In this document: one piece after another, positions 10,662-20,887 of the stretch
How positions within the stretch are numbered: the first letter of the stretch is position 1
Layout: each line of letters begins with the position of its first letter
Notes under the pieces: model-generated
Databases searched by the model: none
Told to the model about the DNA's origin: nothing
The model's input: the letters and a program-made list of their open reading frames with translations, nothing else
Program-made: the position numbers and the translations under genes
Source: Micractinium sp. NFX-FRZ
Taxonomy: Eukaryota > Chlorophyta > Trebouxiophyceae > Chlorellales > Chlorellaceae
Assembly: GCA_029339195.1 (NCBI GenBank)
Contig: JAPTJF010000611.1
Span: forward strand, 1 to 29,172
Direction: 5' to 3'
DNA: 29,172 bases

Positions 10662-13106
10662 TCAGGCCGAGTGCTGCCACTTGGCTCCGATGACGGCCGC
10701 GGCGTACCCCATCATATCTGCAGGGCAGCAGGGCAGGGCAGTTGGGTGTGCCTTGTGTGTGCCAGCTGTGAGTCTAGTCTGCATCTGACACCGACTGAGA
10801 TCTGCTGTCAGCTCCAGGCACCGCCTGAGCATGACAGGAGCTGGTACTGCTCTGGCGCTACTGCGCACTGGCCATTGTGCTAGGCAGGCCGGGGTGCGCA
10901 CCCACCTGCAGTCTCCTGGATGATCTTAGAGGTCGGCTTGCCCGCCCCGTGCCCCGCCTTGACCTCGATCCTAGTCAGCAGAGGGTTGCGCTGAGGGGAG
11001 GCCGGAGAGCCTGCGTGGGCGGGCGGGGGCAGGCGGGCAGGAAGCCGTGGCGGGCGGGGGCAGGCGGGCAGGAAGCCGTGGCGGGCGGGGGCAGGCGGGC
11101 GGGAAGCCGTGGCGCACTTGCAGGGATGGCGTGGGGGTGCAAGGACAGGGGCTGCTGTGGTGCATTCTGACACAGGGTGCAGCATGCAAACATGCCAAAA
11201 CGGCAGCAGGAATAGTGGTGATAAGTGCGCCCAGCCAGTGGCGGCGGGACTGCCCCCGCTGCTGGCTGGTGAGTCGCGGGTACCACAGAGAGGCAGGGGC
11301 TGCAGCCAGCCAGCCAGGGCGCGGCAGCACCGCACCTGCCAGCACGTGCTGCAGCGTGGCGGTGAGCTTGTGCGAGTGCAGGGGCACCACGCGGTCGTCG
11401 TGGTCTGCAGGCACACAACACATCGAGGTGCAGGCTACTCAGTGGCGAGCTTGCAGTGAGACATGTGACAGGCGGGCTCAGAGGGTGTAGGGATGCCATG
11501 CAGTCGCCGGGGCCTGCGGGTGCTCCTTTCAATGGGACAGGGAGGGGCGATGGCGTCCGGAGGGAGGGAGGGCAGAGAGCAGCACTGGCAGGGCCATGGA
11601 GCAGCAGTGTGGGGCGGGCACGGGCGGGTGTTGCCCAGCGGGCCGAATACAGCGGCGGCACAGCAGCAGTGCACACACGGCGAGGCGCGCTGCCCCCCAC
11701 CTCCGGTGGTGATCATGAAGGCGGGATACTGCCTGCTCCCGCCCAGCGGTACCGCCACGTTGTGGATGGGGCTGTACCGCAGTACCACCTCAAAGTCCTC
11801 CGCCTTGTCCGGGTTGCCTGCGCAGCAAGTATGGCATAACCATGTTGAGGGGGCGGTGGGCACAGAGACAGGCTGCGCTGGAGGGTGCGCCACGCGCGTC
11901 AGGTGCGTCCGTGCACCCATGCCATGCTATATGTACTATGCTACGTGGACTTGAAATGTAATTGATTGATTTCTTGATTTATTGATTGATATATGCTGTG
12001 CATGCTGAGGAGCTTCCCCACCCCAGCAAACCTCCTGCCCGCTTTATGCAGAGTCCGTGTGATCTCCCAGTCCCACTCTGTGGATACCATCACCTGCCCT
12101 ACCATCGCCACACAACGCACACATGCTTGCCTGCCGTGCCACACCGCATGCGTGACCTTCACCTCCCGCCCCTCCCCACCCTCCCCACCCACCGTAGTCT
12201 GTGCACCAGGCGTGGCCAATGGTGAACTTGTGGAAGCGCAGCATGTCCATGACACCCACCTGGGCCAGCACCACCTGCAGGGTTGCATTGCATTGATTGA
12301 TTGTATTGATTGACTGAATTGCATTGACTGGATTGGATTGTAGTTTTCTTTTGGATTGGACTGATTGACTGGACGTGAGTGCATACAGCCACACATAACT
12401 TGATGCTACCCACCCCAGGGCCAACACTGCCAGTAGTTGTGTGGGTTGCGGAAGTGCGCGAGATCTGGCGTGGCGGGGCATGCGGCAGGTGCCAGAAGGG
12501 CACGCGCCAATGTGTGTGCACCGGCGCTGCCACGACACCAGGCACCGGGCACCTGCTTTGGAGCGGCTGTGGGGCGCCTCACCTCGCAGGGCCTGCCGGG
12601 CGCTGCATCGCTCAGCTGCCTCTGCACCGCCGCTCGTCTACCCCACCCCACCCGCGCCGCCGACCTTCCCAGCTCCCCCGTCTCCCCTCCCCTCCCCTCC
12701 CGCCTTCCCCCAGCCAGGCAGTCAGGCAGACCTGGAACAGGTCGGGGCGCTGGTTGGCGCAGGCGGCCACCAGCAGGCCCCCGTTGGATCCTCCCTGGAT
12801 GGCCAGGGTGCGGGGAGAGCTGTAGCCCGCGCTGTGCAGGTGCTGGGCGCAGGCCTGGAAGTCGTCAAAGACATTCTGAAGGGGGGGCGTGGGAGGGAAG
12901 GGGCAGGCAGGGGTGGGGTGGGGGGACTTCAACAGGAGTGGGGGGCGTTCGTTATATACCCCAGGCCACTCTAACAACATGGGGCGGGGCGTGTGTTGTG
13001 TGAAAGCAGCCGACTGCATCGTGAGACTGTTCAGTCCAGCGCTGCACTGCTGGTGGCCCCGCCCTGTTGACTTCCCTGCCTGCCTGCCTGCCAGCCTGCC
13101 TGCCTA

Positions 13107-13142
<36 letters not shown>

Positions 13143-16100
13143 CTAGCCAGCCAGCCAGCACATCCCCCGCCCCTGGCGCACCTGTTTGTTGTGGCAGCTG
13201 CCGGCTGCGCGCCACTCGATGCCGTATTCGCCGCCGCCACGCAGGTTGGCCACTGCAGGGTGGGCGGGGGCACAGCGGAGGGTCAGCTGAGGTGGGCCAG
13301 GGGAGGGACCGGGGCTGACGTCCGGTTGTGATGCACACGCATCCCTCCATGTGGCACGCCAGCCAGCCAGCCAGCCAGCCAGCCCCCCGGGGCCTCCACT
13401 CCAGGCTGCCTGCCTGCTCTTCTTGCAGCCACCACGGAAGAGCGTGTGCCCACTAGACCAGCCCCTCTGTCTGCCTGGTGCACCAGCGCACCCCCAGGCC
13501 CCGCACCTGCATAGACGCCGTTGTAGGCCAGCATCCAACACAGCCTGCGGGCGGAGGCGGGCAAGGGGGGTGCCTGGTTGGGACTATGCATCCGTTGACG
13601 CGCGGCAGTGGCACAGCACAGCAGTGCGCAGGTCGGCATGGCAGCATGGCCCAGCAGTACGTGGCGCAGCAGTACATGGCGCAGCAGTACATGGCAGCGT
13701 GGCTCAGCAGGACACAGCATGGTGCTGACCGGGACACGCTGAAGCCCGGCTCGAGCGAGATGTTGAACCCGCCGTAGCTGCAGGAGAGGGGCAGGGGCAG
13801 GTGGGGAGCAGGCAGGGTGGGCAGCGGGCAGGTGGGCAGGCAGGGTCGGGGGGGCAGGTGGGCGGGCAGGTGAGCAGGCGGGGGCGGGGGGGGGGCAGGT
13901 GGGCAGGCAGGGGAGCAGGCGGGGGAGCAGGCGGGGTGAGGGGCGGGGGAGATCAGGGGCAGGCCACCCCACAGGCATGCCTAGGCATGCCACAGCAGAG
14001 GCAGCCAGGTATGCAGGCCAGGCGTTGCACGAGCACATGCTGCACAGCGCCTGCCTGCCCTTAACCCCTGCTGCCATGGCGCGCAAGCTTCTGCCGTGTG
14101 AAAGCCGGCACAGCTCTGCGCATAGGTAGCCAGGTATGCAGGCTGTGCCCTGCCCACTAGGTGCTGGCTCACCCGTACAGCAGCGTGGGGTTGGCTCCGT
14201 CCAGCTGCAGGCCCTTCTTGTGGACCACAAACATGGGCACCTGCGGGTGGGGTGGGGTGGGGGGCAGGGGAGCAGGGAAGTGCCTTCCTTTATACATGGG
14301 GACCTGCGGTTGGGGGGGCAGGGGAGCAGGGGAGTGCCTTCCTTGTGCATGGAGAACATAGGCACCCAGGGGGGCAGGGGACAGAAGATGGCTGCCTTTT
14401 TAACAAGAGAGTTGGCATAACCAGGCAGTGCGTTTGCTGGCAGGCAGCGCTGGCGTGGCGCTGGCGGTGCAGCCCTTGCACTCCAACCTCCCCAGCAGGG
14501 CGTTAGCGCGGGGCGCACTGCAGGGTTCCCCTGCTCACCTGTGTGCCGTCCTTGCTGCTCACAAACACCTGCAGGGTGGGCGGGCAGCGGGGGGCAGGGC
14601 AGGGTGGGGTGGTGGTGGCAGGAAGTGGGGGGGCGGGAGAGCGGGTGCGGGGTGGAGGCGGTGGCGGGCGAGCAGGGGCCTGCGGTACTTAACATGCACG
14701 CCCATGCATGTGGCATCCCAGGCGGCGCCTGCCCGCCCAGATCACACAGTCCAGCGACAACAAACAGTTGGACACGTGGCAGCAGGCCACCCCCTGCACC
14801 TGCTTCGTCTCAAAGTCGTCGGGTGAGAAGCCGTTTGTTGCGATGCGGCGGAAGAGGGCGGGCTCCCCCAGGCCCTCTGCCCGGTAGATGGCGCCCTGGG
14901 GGCAGGTGAGGGAAGAGGGGGAGACGGGAGGCGGGTGTGGAGCGGGGTGAGGCGGTGGGAGGCGCCTTGTTCGTCTGGTGTGCAGCGCGCAACGGGCAGC
15001 AGAGGCGGGGATAAGCTGCCTGGTGCTGGGAAGTCATGCAACAGAGGGGCAGGTCCCTAGAACCAGGCCCCTGCCAGTGGCCTCCCTGGCCCCGCCGCTA
15101 CCGCACCCTCCGCCCGGCGCCCCTCAACGGCTGTGTGGAGCGACATGAAGGAGCAAGGGCGTGAACGGAGAAGGAACCACTCACTCACACGTGCACACTT
15201 CCTTAGCCCCTCTCTCCCTCACCGACTCCGTGAATGGAGAAGGAAACACTCACGCGCACATGCCCCCTGCTCTTAGCCCCACTCGCTCGCACATGCACCC
15301 TGCCTTACCCCCACTCACTCGCACATGCACCCTGCCTCAGCCCCCTCTCTGCCTCACCGGCTCCGTGAACGAGGTGAACGAGAAGAACCACTCGGTGTGC
15401 CTGTGCGAGCCCGAGAAGCCGCCCACCGAGCCAATGCCCGGCATGGCTACAGGCTTGGTGAGTGAGCCGTCCTCCCAGGAGTGCAGCTGCAGCACCGACA
15501 CCACATCCTGCGTGCGTAGGGACGGGGCGCAGGGGAGGGAGGGAAGGGTGGGAGGGCAGCAGAGGTGGAGTTGTTGGGGCACAAGGAGGCGGTGCGGGAC
15601 ATGTGGGCTGCCGCACTGACACCACGTCATCCTCGGCAGGGACAGAGGGGAGGGCAGCCAGATGGTGGTGGTGGAAAGAAGGGTGGGCTCTGCCAAAGAG
15701 GGCTCCCATTCAGGGGTGGAGCTGCAGCACGGACACGACATCATGCGAGTGCCCACAAGACGGGGCAGAGGGAGGGGGAGGGAGGGCGAGAAGAGCAGGA
15801 GTAGGTTTGGTGAGGCATGCAGATGCAGGGTGACACGTGTGAGGTGCCCGTGCACAGGCAGGCTGGGCTTGCTGCAACAACCATCCTGCAGCAACCGTCC
15901 ATTCCCGCCACAGCTTACTCACTGCGCCCAGCCACAAGCCTGGTCCCCCCCACCCCTACCCTCCCCGGAGCCCTTCCTTGCTCACTCACTCACCCGAAGG
16001 TAGCAGGCCACCAGGGTGCCCCCCTTGAGGAGGGAGCACCACTGCAGCAGGTCCTTCTCATGCTGGGCCAGCAGGTCGGTGCAGCTGGCGGCAAAGGCGC

Positions 16101-19100
16101 CGGCGGCAGCGCCCATGTCGCCGCGCACCACCTGCGGGGGAGCAGCAGCAGCCGCGGAGGTGTGGGCCGGCAGGCAGGGTGGGCAGCGGTGGCATGCACA
16201 GCAGGGCGAGAGGCATGCCGTCGGGGCAGGAAGCGGCGGGCGGTCAGCAGGGGTGCAAGGCAGAACCATGGCTGCGGTCCTGTGGCTGGAGTGGAGGCAG
16301 CAGCCAAGCAAGAAGGCAGGCGCACAGGCAGGCGGAGGAGGGCCACCCACCCGGTAGCGTGGCGCATCCAGGTTTGTGTGCAGGGTGATGGAGGTGCCGT
16401 CGTTGCCCAGGTAGTCCCAGGCGGCCTGCAATACAGGTGGGTGAGGTGAGGAGGGCAGTCGACTCCCTGCAGCTGGCAGTGCGGGGATCCATTTGCCTGC
16501 TTTGCCGTGGAAGGCTCCACATCCCTCGCCCTTTGTGAAACCCACTGTTGTCACGCCCGCCCTGCCTCGCTGGGCCCCCCCTCGCCCTCCAAATCATTCT
16601 GCACTCCCCTAATCTCTCCCCCTGTCTAGCCCTGAAGTTGTCAGTCGACTTGAAAGCGGCCAGCGTAAGTACAGCACCGCCTGCCTCTCTGCAAACACCG
16701 AAACACCACAAAAAGCGCCCCTCCTGCCTGACTCATGTCCAACAGCTTGCCAGTGCGCAGCGCCACTGCAGCACCCTGCTGCCCCTGCAATGCAGGTAAT
16801 GAGACACAACCAAACAACAACCACATACCGTGAAGTCGTCAATCATCTTCACGATGGGCAGCGCCTGCCCCCCCGTGTGGAAGTCGTAAGAGGCCAGCTG
16901 CAGGGCGCCGGTGGAGGCGTCGCGCGGCAGCGCCTGCAGGTCCACATACCTGCACATGAGAGGGAGAGGTTGGGGGTAGCGGTGGGTGGGGATGCGGGGA
17001 GGGCGGGTGTACAGTAGTGTCGAGATAGGGAGGGCGGGCCCAGGCAGGATGGGCCCTGGCAGGACAGGAGCAGGGCAAGAGGCAGGGGCTGGGCAGGCCA
17101 GGAGCGAGACAGTGGACTTGGAATGCAATTGATTGATTGAGAGGCAGGGCAGAACAGGGCAGGGCAGGGCAGGGGCAGGAGCAGGGCAGGGCAGTGCAGT
17201 GTGCTCACCACAGCTTGTTGACTGGCTCGCACCCGTTGCTGACAGAGAGGAGGAGGTACCTGCGTCTCAGAGTGATCGATTGTGGATGGGGGCAGCTTCG
17301 ACTCAGGACAAGTTGCTGTTGGGTGGATGAAATGGATTGATGTGGGGCAGTGGCAATGAGAGGGGAGCATGAGGGGCCGCGCCAGCCAGCCAGCACAGCC
17401 GCCGCACAGCCACCGGCTGTGCCTGCCGTGCGCCAGCGCCCTGGAGCGTGCGCCAGCGCCCGCTCGCTTCCCTGCTGTCCTCACCCGCCCACCCACCTGC
17501 CGTCGTGCGTGCACTCTGTGCCAAACATGTGTGTGGGGTTCTGTGGGTCCGCCAGTATGGTGACGTCCTGGCTCTGGGGGGTGCCCAGCACGTGGTAGCA
17601 CAGCTGCGCAGCGGTTGGGTGGGGAGCGTGGCGGCGAGAGGGCGCGGGGGAGGTGAGGCAGGTGGTGGTGGAACGCTGGAAGACAGCGTGGCATGGCTGG
17701 CACTGGGTCGTGCCACTGCCGGCTGGCCCCCGCAGCCACCACACCGCCACCGAGCTCCCCCAGGGGCCACCCACACCCCCCCCAGTCCCGTGGTGACACA
17801 AAAACCACGTGTTGACACAGTTTATATGGCCCCCGTGAGACACCCCCTGGCACCCTACCCCACCCGCTAGCCTCAGCTGCTGCCCCATGGTGATGACGCA
17901 ATCTCCTCTCCTTGGCCGAACTCCCAACAACGCCGCCCCCTCACAAGCGCAACGCGTAATGGCACACACACACATCTGCTTCCGACAAGGCCCCCCTCCG
18001 CACCTGCTGCCCCAGGTTGATGTCCGTCTCCGTCCCCTTGTCCGCCGTCTTGGGCTCGTCGTAGCGGCAGTAGAAGAAGCCCTTGTTGTCGTGGGTCTGC
18101 GGGCAGAGGACAGGGCAGGGAGGGTGCTGACGTCAGCGGGTGCTGGGGCAGGGAGGTGTTTGGTGGCATCAGGGGCAGCCTGCTGCTGTCGTGGGTTTGT
18201 GGGGGGTGGGGAGGCGGGAGCGAGGGGCGAGCTGGTTCTTCGAGAAGCCCTGAAGCCCTCCTTGTTGCTCCTTGTTGCTCCTTGTTGCTCCTTGCTGCTC
18301 CTTGCTGCTCCTTGCTGCTCCTTGCTGCTCCTTGTTGCTGTGCCTCTGCACCCCCATGTCAGCTTACCCACGTGATGCCTGAGAACTTGACGTGGTCGAT
18401 CACCTCGCCCTCCACATCTGCAGGCGGGGGCGGGATGGGGGGCGAGAGGTGGCGTGGCGTGGCATGTGGCAAGAAGGAAAGCACGACAAGGGCTCTGCCA
18501 TGCAGTGTTTGGGTGGCAAGCAACGGGCAGTGCAGTGCATGCTGCGGTCTGTGGGGACACCCAGCCCCCGTGTGCATACGCACCCAGCACAGAAGCTCCG
18601 CTCCCCCCACGACTCTGCACCGCCCACCCCCCTCCCACCATGCCCACCCACCCACCACCCACCAGTGGCCTCCCCCGTCTCCTGGTCGATCCTCTTTAGG
18701 CGGATGGTGCGCCAGTCGCTGCCGCCGCTGCTCAGCATGTAGGCGTAGCTGCGGGGAGGAAGGGCAGGCAGACAAATAGGCAGATGGTCAGGGCGGGCAG
18801 GCAGGCACATAGGCAGACTGGCAGGACGGGCAGGCAGGCAGGCGACCCAAAACGATGGCACAGCGACAGCGCGGGACGACGTAGCCACAGCGTAGTGCAG
18901 GCATTCAGGCGCAGCACAGCATAAGGCAGCACAGCGTAGTGCAGGCATGTAAGCACAGCACAGCGCAGCGCAGCACAGCGCACAGTGAACCGTCCTCGCT
19001 GAAGGCCTGCCCTCCCAGCGCCACGGTGCCGTCCTCCGACAGGGTGTTGGGGTCGATCAGCACGCGTGCCTCGCCATCCAGGCTGCCCTGAGTGTATATC

Positions 19101-20887
19101 TGCGGGGCAAGAGGGAGGGAGGGGGGGAATTGATTGATAGATCCCCCCAAGAGGGGGAGGGGGGAGGGGTGGCAAGGGGCAGCGCGTGGATCCAGATTGC
19201 ATGCCTCGCCGTCCGGGCCGCCCCAAGTGAAGATCTGCAGCATAATATGAAACGAGAAGGCAGGTGGTGCAGAGAGGGGAGATTGATCAGCATGCATGCC
19301 ACATTGCCCGGGCTGCCCCTCCTGTCCGATGTGCAGGATGGGAGAACAGAGGGGTATAGGAGGGGAGTAGCGCAGCCACCTGTGCCTTGGCCTCCTGCCC
19401 CCCTTTGCTCACCACATGCTGGTTCAGCCCCCGCTGTGCCACCACCGAATGCAGAAAGGCCAGCACGGCAGCAGCCCCCTCTATGCAGCACCAGCACTGC
19501 AGCAACCAAGCCGTTGGCGCTAGGCAGCCCACCAGGCCCCCCCTGCCTCACCACATACTGGTTCTGCAGCCCGCTGTTGTGGGAGTAGTAGTAGCGCTGG
19601 CCACGCTTGTAGGGCGTCCCAAACTTCTCGTAGTCGTACCTGGGGAAGCACGGGGCGTGAAAGGGGTGTGGAAAGTGTGTGTGGAGGAACGCAGGGGAGG
19701 AGAGGGAGGGGCGGGGTTGGCTGCTTGCTGCCTGGAAAGCCAGGAGCAGCCGGGGATCCTACGGCCCGCCTGGCCTGCCTACATCAACAGCCTGCCCCTT
19801 GCCCACCCCGCACTCCCTGCCCCTCGCAACTGCCCTGCCCGCCACAGCCTCACCCTGCCCCCACCGCCCCAGTCCCCTCACAGCTGCGTGAAGAGCCGCT
19901 TGAAGCGGTCGCGTGACTCGCACTGCTCAAGCACCCCCGCCGTCACCCCATTCTGGGCCTCCACCCAGGCCTGGGTCTCAGGGCTGTCGGGGTCCTCCAG
20001 CCACCTGGCAAAGCAAGAGAAGAAAGGGGCAGGTGCGGGGAGCAGGAGGGGATGCAGTGTGGTGAGAGGGGTGCCAGCAAGGATGGGATCTCGGGCGGTC
20101 GAGGTCTCCTAGACACCTGGCAAACAAGGGGGAAGGAGATGGGAGGGTCAGACAGAGCAGGTCGCTGCCTGTGGTGTAGCAAGGGGCGCAGCAAGATATG
20201 GATGGATGGATTGCCATGAAGAGGTGGATTGGCTTGACGGCGCATCAACCGCCTATGCTGCCCACTGCCAGCTTCTCCCGCACAAGCAAGCCCATGCATC
20301 CCTCTGCCGCTTCCCGCCCTCATCCCGCCCTGCTGCCCTGCCCTGCCGCTGTGCTGCCTGCTGCCCACCCACCTGTAAGGGTCGGCCACCGCCACCCCGT
20401 GCAGCTCCTCCACCACGCTCTCGTCCCGCCGGGTGGCCGGGTACTGGCTGGGGTCCACACTGAGGCTGCCCTGCTGGGCGCCTGCTGGGGGCGTCGGCAA
20501 GGGCGGGGAAGCAGCAGCACAGGGAGGTCAAGACGGGGCGGACAGTCGAGAGTAAATGCGATGCAGGCTGCAGAGCTGGACAAAGGACGGAAAGCATTAC
20601 AGGTGTCCATACACCATGGGCACAGCGAGGTGCGCTTTGGAATTGAGATCAACCCACGGCCTGCGAAGCAAGATGAAGGCGGCAGCTACGGCCACCCCTG
20701 CCGCACCTTGGGCGGCAGCCGTGGGGGCCCACTTCTTGGCGTTGCCGCTCTTCGCCCGGCGCGTCAGACGCTGCATGCTCACAACCGCGCCACGACCGGC
20801 GCCCTCCTGGCCCAGTGCCCTCCACAGGCCATAGCCGGCGACAGCGGCACCCCCGATCACGGCTGCGAGGCCGCTGCTGTTCCTCAT
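10662..20887 (-). CDS. POP: Prolyl oligopeptidase (S9A serine peptidase), 803 aa, 26 exons
   Basis: Cleaves short peptides after proline; family members have a beta-propeller lid over an alpha/beta-hydrolase. Exons 5'-3': 20707-20887, 20373-20481, 19882-20004, 19552-19639, 18984-19099, 18663-18748, 18368-18417, 18004-18096, 17497-17603, 17209-17259, 16829-16949, 16351-16425, 15994-16131, 15358-15507, 14800-14895, 14539-14568, 14173-14240, 13730-13777, 13507-13544, 13182-13252, 12732-12875, 12193-12274, 11701-11817, 11336-11404, 10906-11010, 10662-10717 (2412 nt, all phases close). Landmarks: [18 protein letters not shown] near the N-terminus, [20 protein letters not shown], nucleophile motif GGSNGG (Ser643), [13 protein letters not shown] (728-740, acid, probably Asp730) and [10 protein letters not shown] (His771). 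Ser-to-His spacing of 128 matches animal enzymes. Exon 1 adds about 70 residues absent from animal POP, with a hydrophobic run at 6-22. Exon 2 has no ATG of its own and exon 1 joins it in phase, but exon 1 is the least certain part. Exon 16 is only 30 nt. Confidence 0.94.
11020..11112. repeat. 31-bp tandem repeat, three copies, in oligopeptidase intron 24
   Basis: Units at 11020-11050, 11051-11081 and 11082-11112 are identical except for one base in the third. Each is G-rich on the plus strand and ends GAAGCCGTGG. The array starts about 10 bp upstream of exon 25 (acceptor boundary 11010/11011) on the gene's strand, where the polypyrimidine tract would lie, so on the coding strand it is C-rich. 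Confidence 0.9.
11945..12000. repeat. ATTGATTG-rich element in oligopeptidase intron 22, first copy
   Basis: The 26 bases 11945-11970 match 17112-17137 at 24 of 26 positions, in the same orientation. Both run from GTGGACTTG into ATTGATTGAT. The stretch then continues as TTGA-type simple sequence to about 12000. It is AT-rich against a very GC-rich background. Confidence 0.8.
12282..12375. repeat. ATTGATTG-rich stretch in oligopeptidase intron 21
   Basis: Irregular TTGATTG/TTGCATTGA units fill this stretch just upstream, on the coding strand, of exon 22's acceptor. On the coding strand this is CAATCAATCA-like. It resembles the elements near 11945 and 17112 and the short one at 19127. Confidence 0.75.
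13074..13165. repeat. CCTG/GCCA tetranucleotide array in oligopeptidase intron 20
   Basis: Period-4 CTGC units run to about 13143 and pass into a short AGCC array. A second AGCC array lies at about 13358-13384 in the neighbouring intron. They explain the long proline/alanine/cysteine-rich shadow frames in this area. Confidence 0.9.
13652..13696. repeat. 15-bp tandem repeat in oligopeptidase intron 18
   Basis: Three units beginning CAGCAGTAC, with period 15 (13652, 13667, 13682). The array is next to the donor of exon 18 (boundary at 13730), which uses the unusual sequence gtcagc. Confidence 0.85.
14241..14372 (-). repeat. Two ghost copies of the start of oligopeptidase exon 17
   Basis: On the minus strand the real exon 17 starts at 14240 with [10 protein letters not shown]. 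Copies of the edge occur at 14303 (after cgcag; VPMYK) and 14365 (acceptor AG lost; VPMFS). The spacings are 63 and 62 bp, and the intervening GGCAGGGGAGCAGGG and GTGCCTTCCTT words repeat with them. This is a tandem duplication of the intron's acceptor end plus the first codons. Confidence 0.85.
15150..15357 (-). repeat. Ghost copies of the end of oligopeptidase exon 14 with donor
   Basis: The real exon 14 ends at 15358 (SFTSFTEP, donor gtgaggcag). At about 15213-15245 a copy reads, on the minus strand, a decayed exon end followed by gtgagggag and matching intron sequence. A further fragment lies near 15160-15180. Between them are about four units of CACTCACTCGCACATGC-type sequence. The decoy donor is intact. 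Confidence 0.8.
15508..15760 (-). repeat. Two ghost copies of the start of oligopeptidase exon 14
   Basis: The real exon 14 starts at 15507 with [14 protein letters not shown]. Copies lie at 15631 (acceptor AG present; DDVVSVRQP) and at about 15742 (acceptor lost; [11 protein letters not shown]). Offsets are 124 and about 235 bp. Again the copy closest in protein sequence is the one without AG. Confidence 0.87.
17112..17140. repeat. ATTGATTG-rich element in oligopeptidase intron 10, second copy
   Basis: This is the partner of 11945-11970, with two mismatches over 26 bases. It is followed by a GGCAGGGCAG-type simple repeat rather than by more TTGA units. Confidence 0.8.
18261..18340. repeat. 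10-bp tandem array, eight copies, in oligopeptidase intron 7
   Basis: Eight units of CTTGTTGCTC or CTTGCTGCTC in phase blocks (three, four, then one altered). On the coding strand the array is GAGCAACAAG-like and sits just downstream of the exon 7 donor (boundary 18368). Confidence 0.95.
19127..19450 (-). repeat. Ghost edges of oligopeptidase exons 4 and 5 within intron 4
   Basis: Intron 4 runs 19100-19551. Exon 5 starts at 19099 ([13 protein letters not shown]). A copy starting at 19234, after ctgcag, reads [12 protein letters not shown], and a more decayed piece lies at about 19283-19335 (shared GCATGCTGATC-like end). Exon 4 ends at 19552 (LQNQYV, donor gtgagg); a copy at 19413 reads LNQHV with donor gtgagc. 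Offsets are 135 and 139 bp. So one intron holds ghosts of both flanking exons. Confidence 0.85.
20085..20125 (-). repeat. Ghost copy of the start of oligopeptidase exon 3
   Basis: The real exon 3 begins at 20004 after tttgccag with (R)[11 protein letters not shown] copy with the same tttgccag acceptor has its edge at 20116 and reads (R)[10 protein letters not shown]. The offset is 112 bp. The match extends into the purine-rich intron side (AAACAAGGG against AAGCAAGAG). Confidence 0.8.

Noticed and set aside
13074..13390. Regular short repeats that could suggest a CRISPR array
   Set aside because: Units are 4 bp with no spacers; it is a tetranucleotide microsatellite in an intron of a eukaryotic gene.
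13283..14716. Long minus-strand open frame of 477 codons
   Set aside because: It runs through oligopeptidase exons 17-19 and their introns in a mix of frames, and is built of Pro/Ala/Cys-rich translation of simple repeats. The spliced model explains the conserved parts.
16620..16680. Possible ghost of the oligopeptidase exon 11 end (a KSTDNF-like reading against KMIDDF)
   Set aside because: The resemblance is short and no donor follows it, so I could not separate it from chance.
16849..17901. Minus-strand open frame of 350 codons
   Set aside because: It overlaps oligopeptidase exons 9-11 out of frame, has low complexity and no domain, and results from high GC (few stops).
18880..18983. AGCACAGC-rich repeats next to oligopeptidase exon 5, considered as a ghost exon edge
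   Set aside because: They are imperfect copies of each other rather than of the exon; plain tandem repeats.
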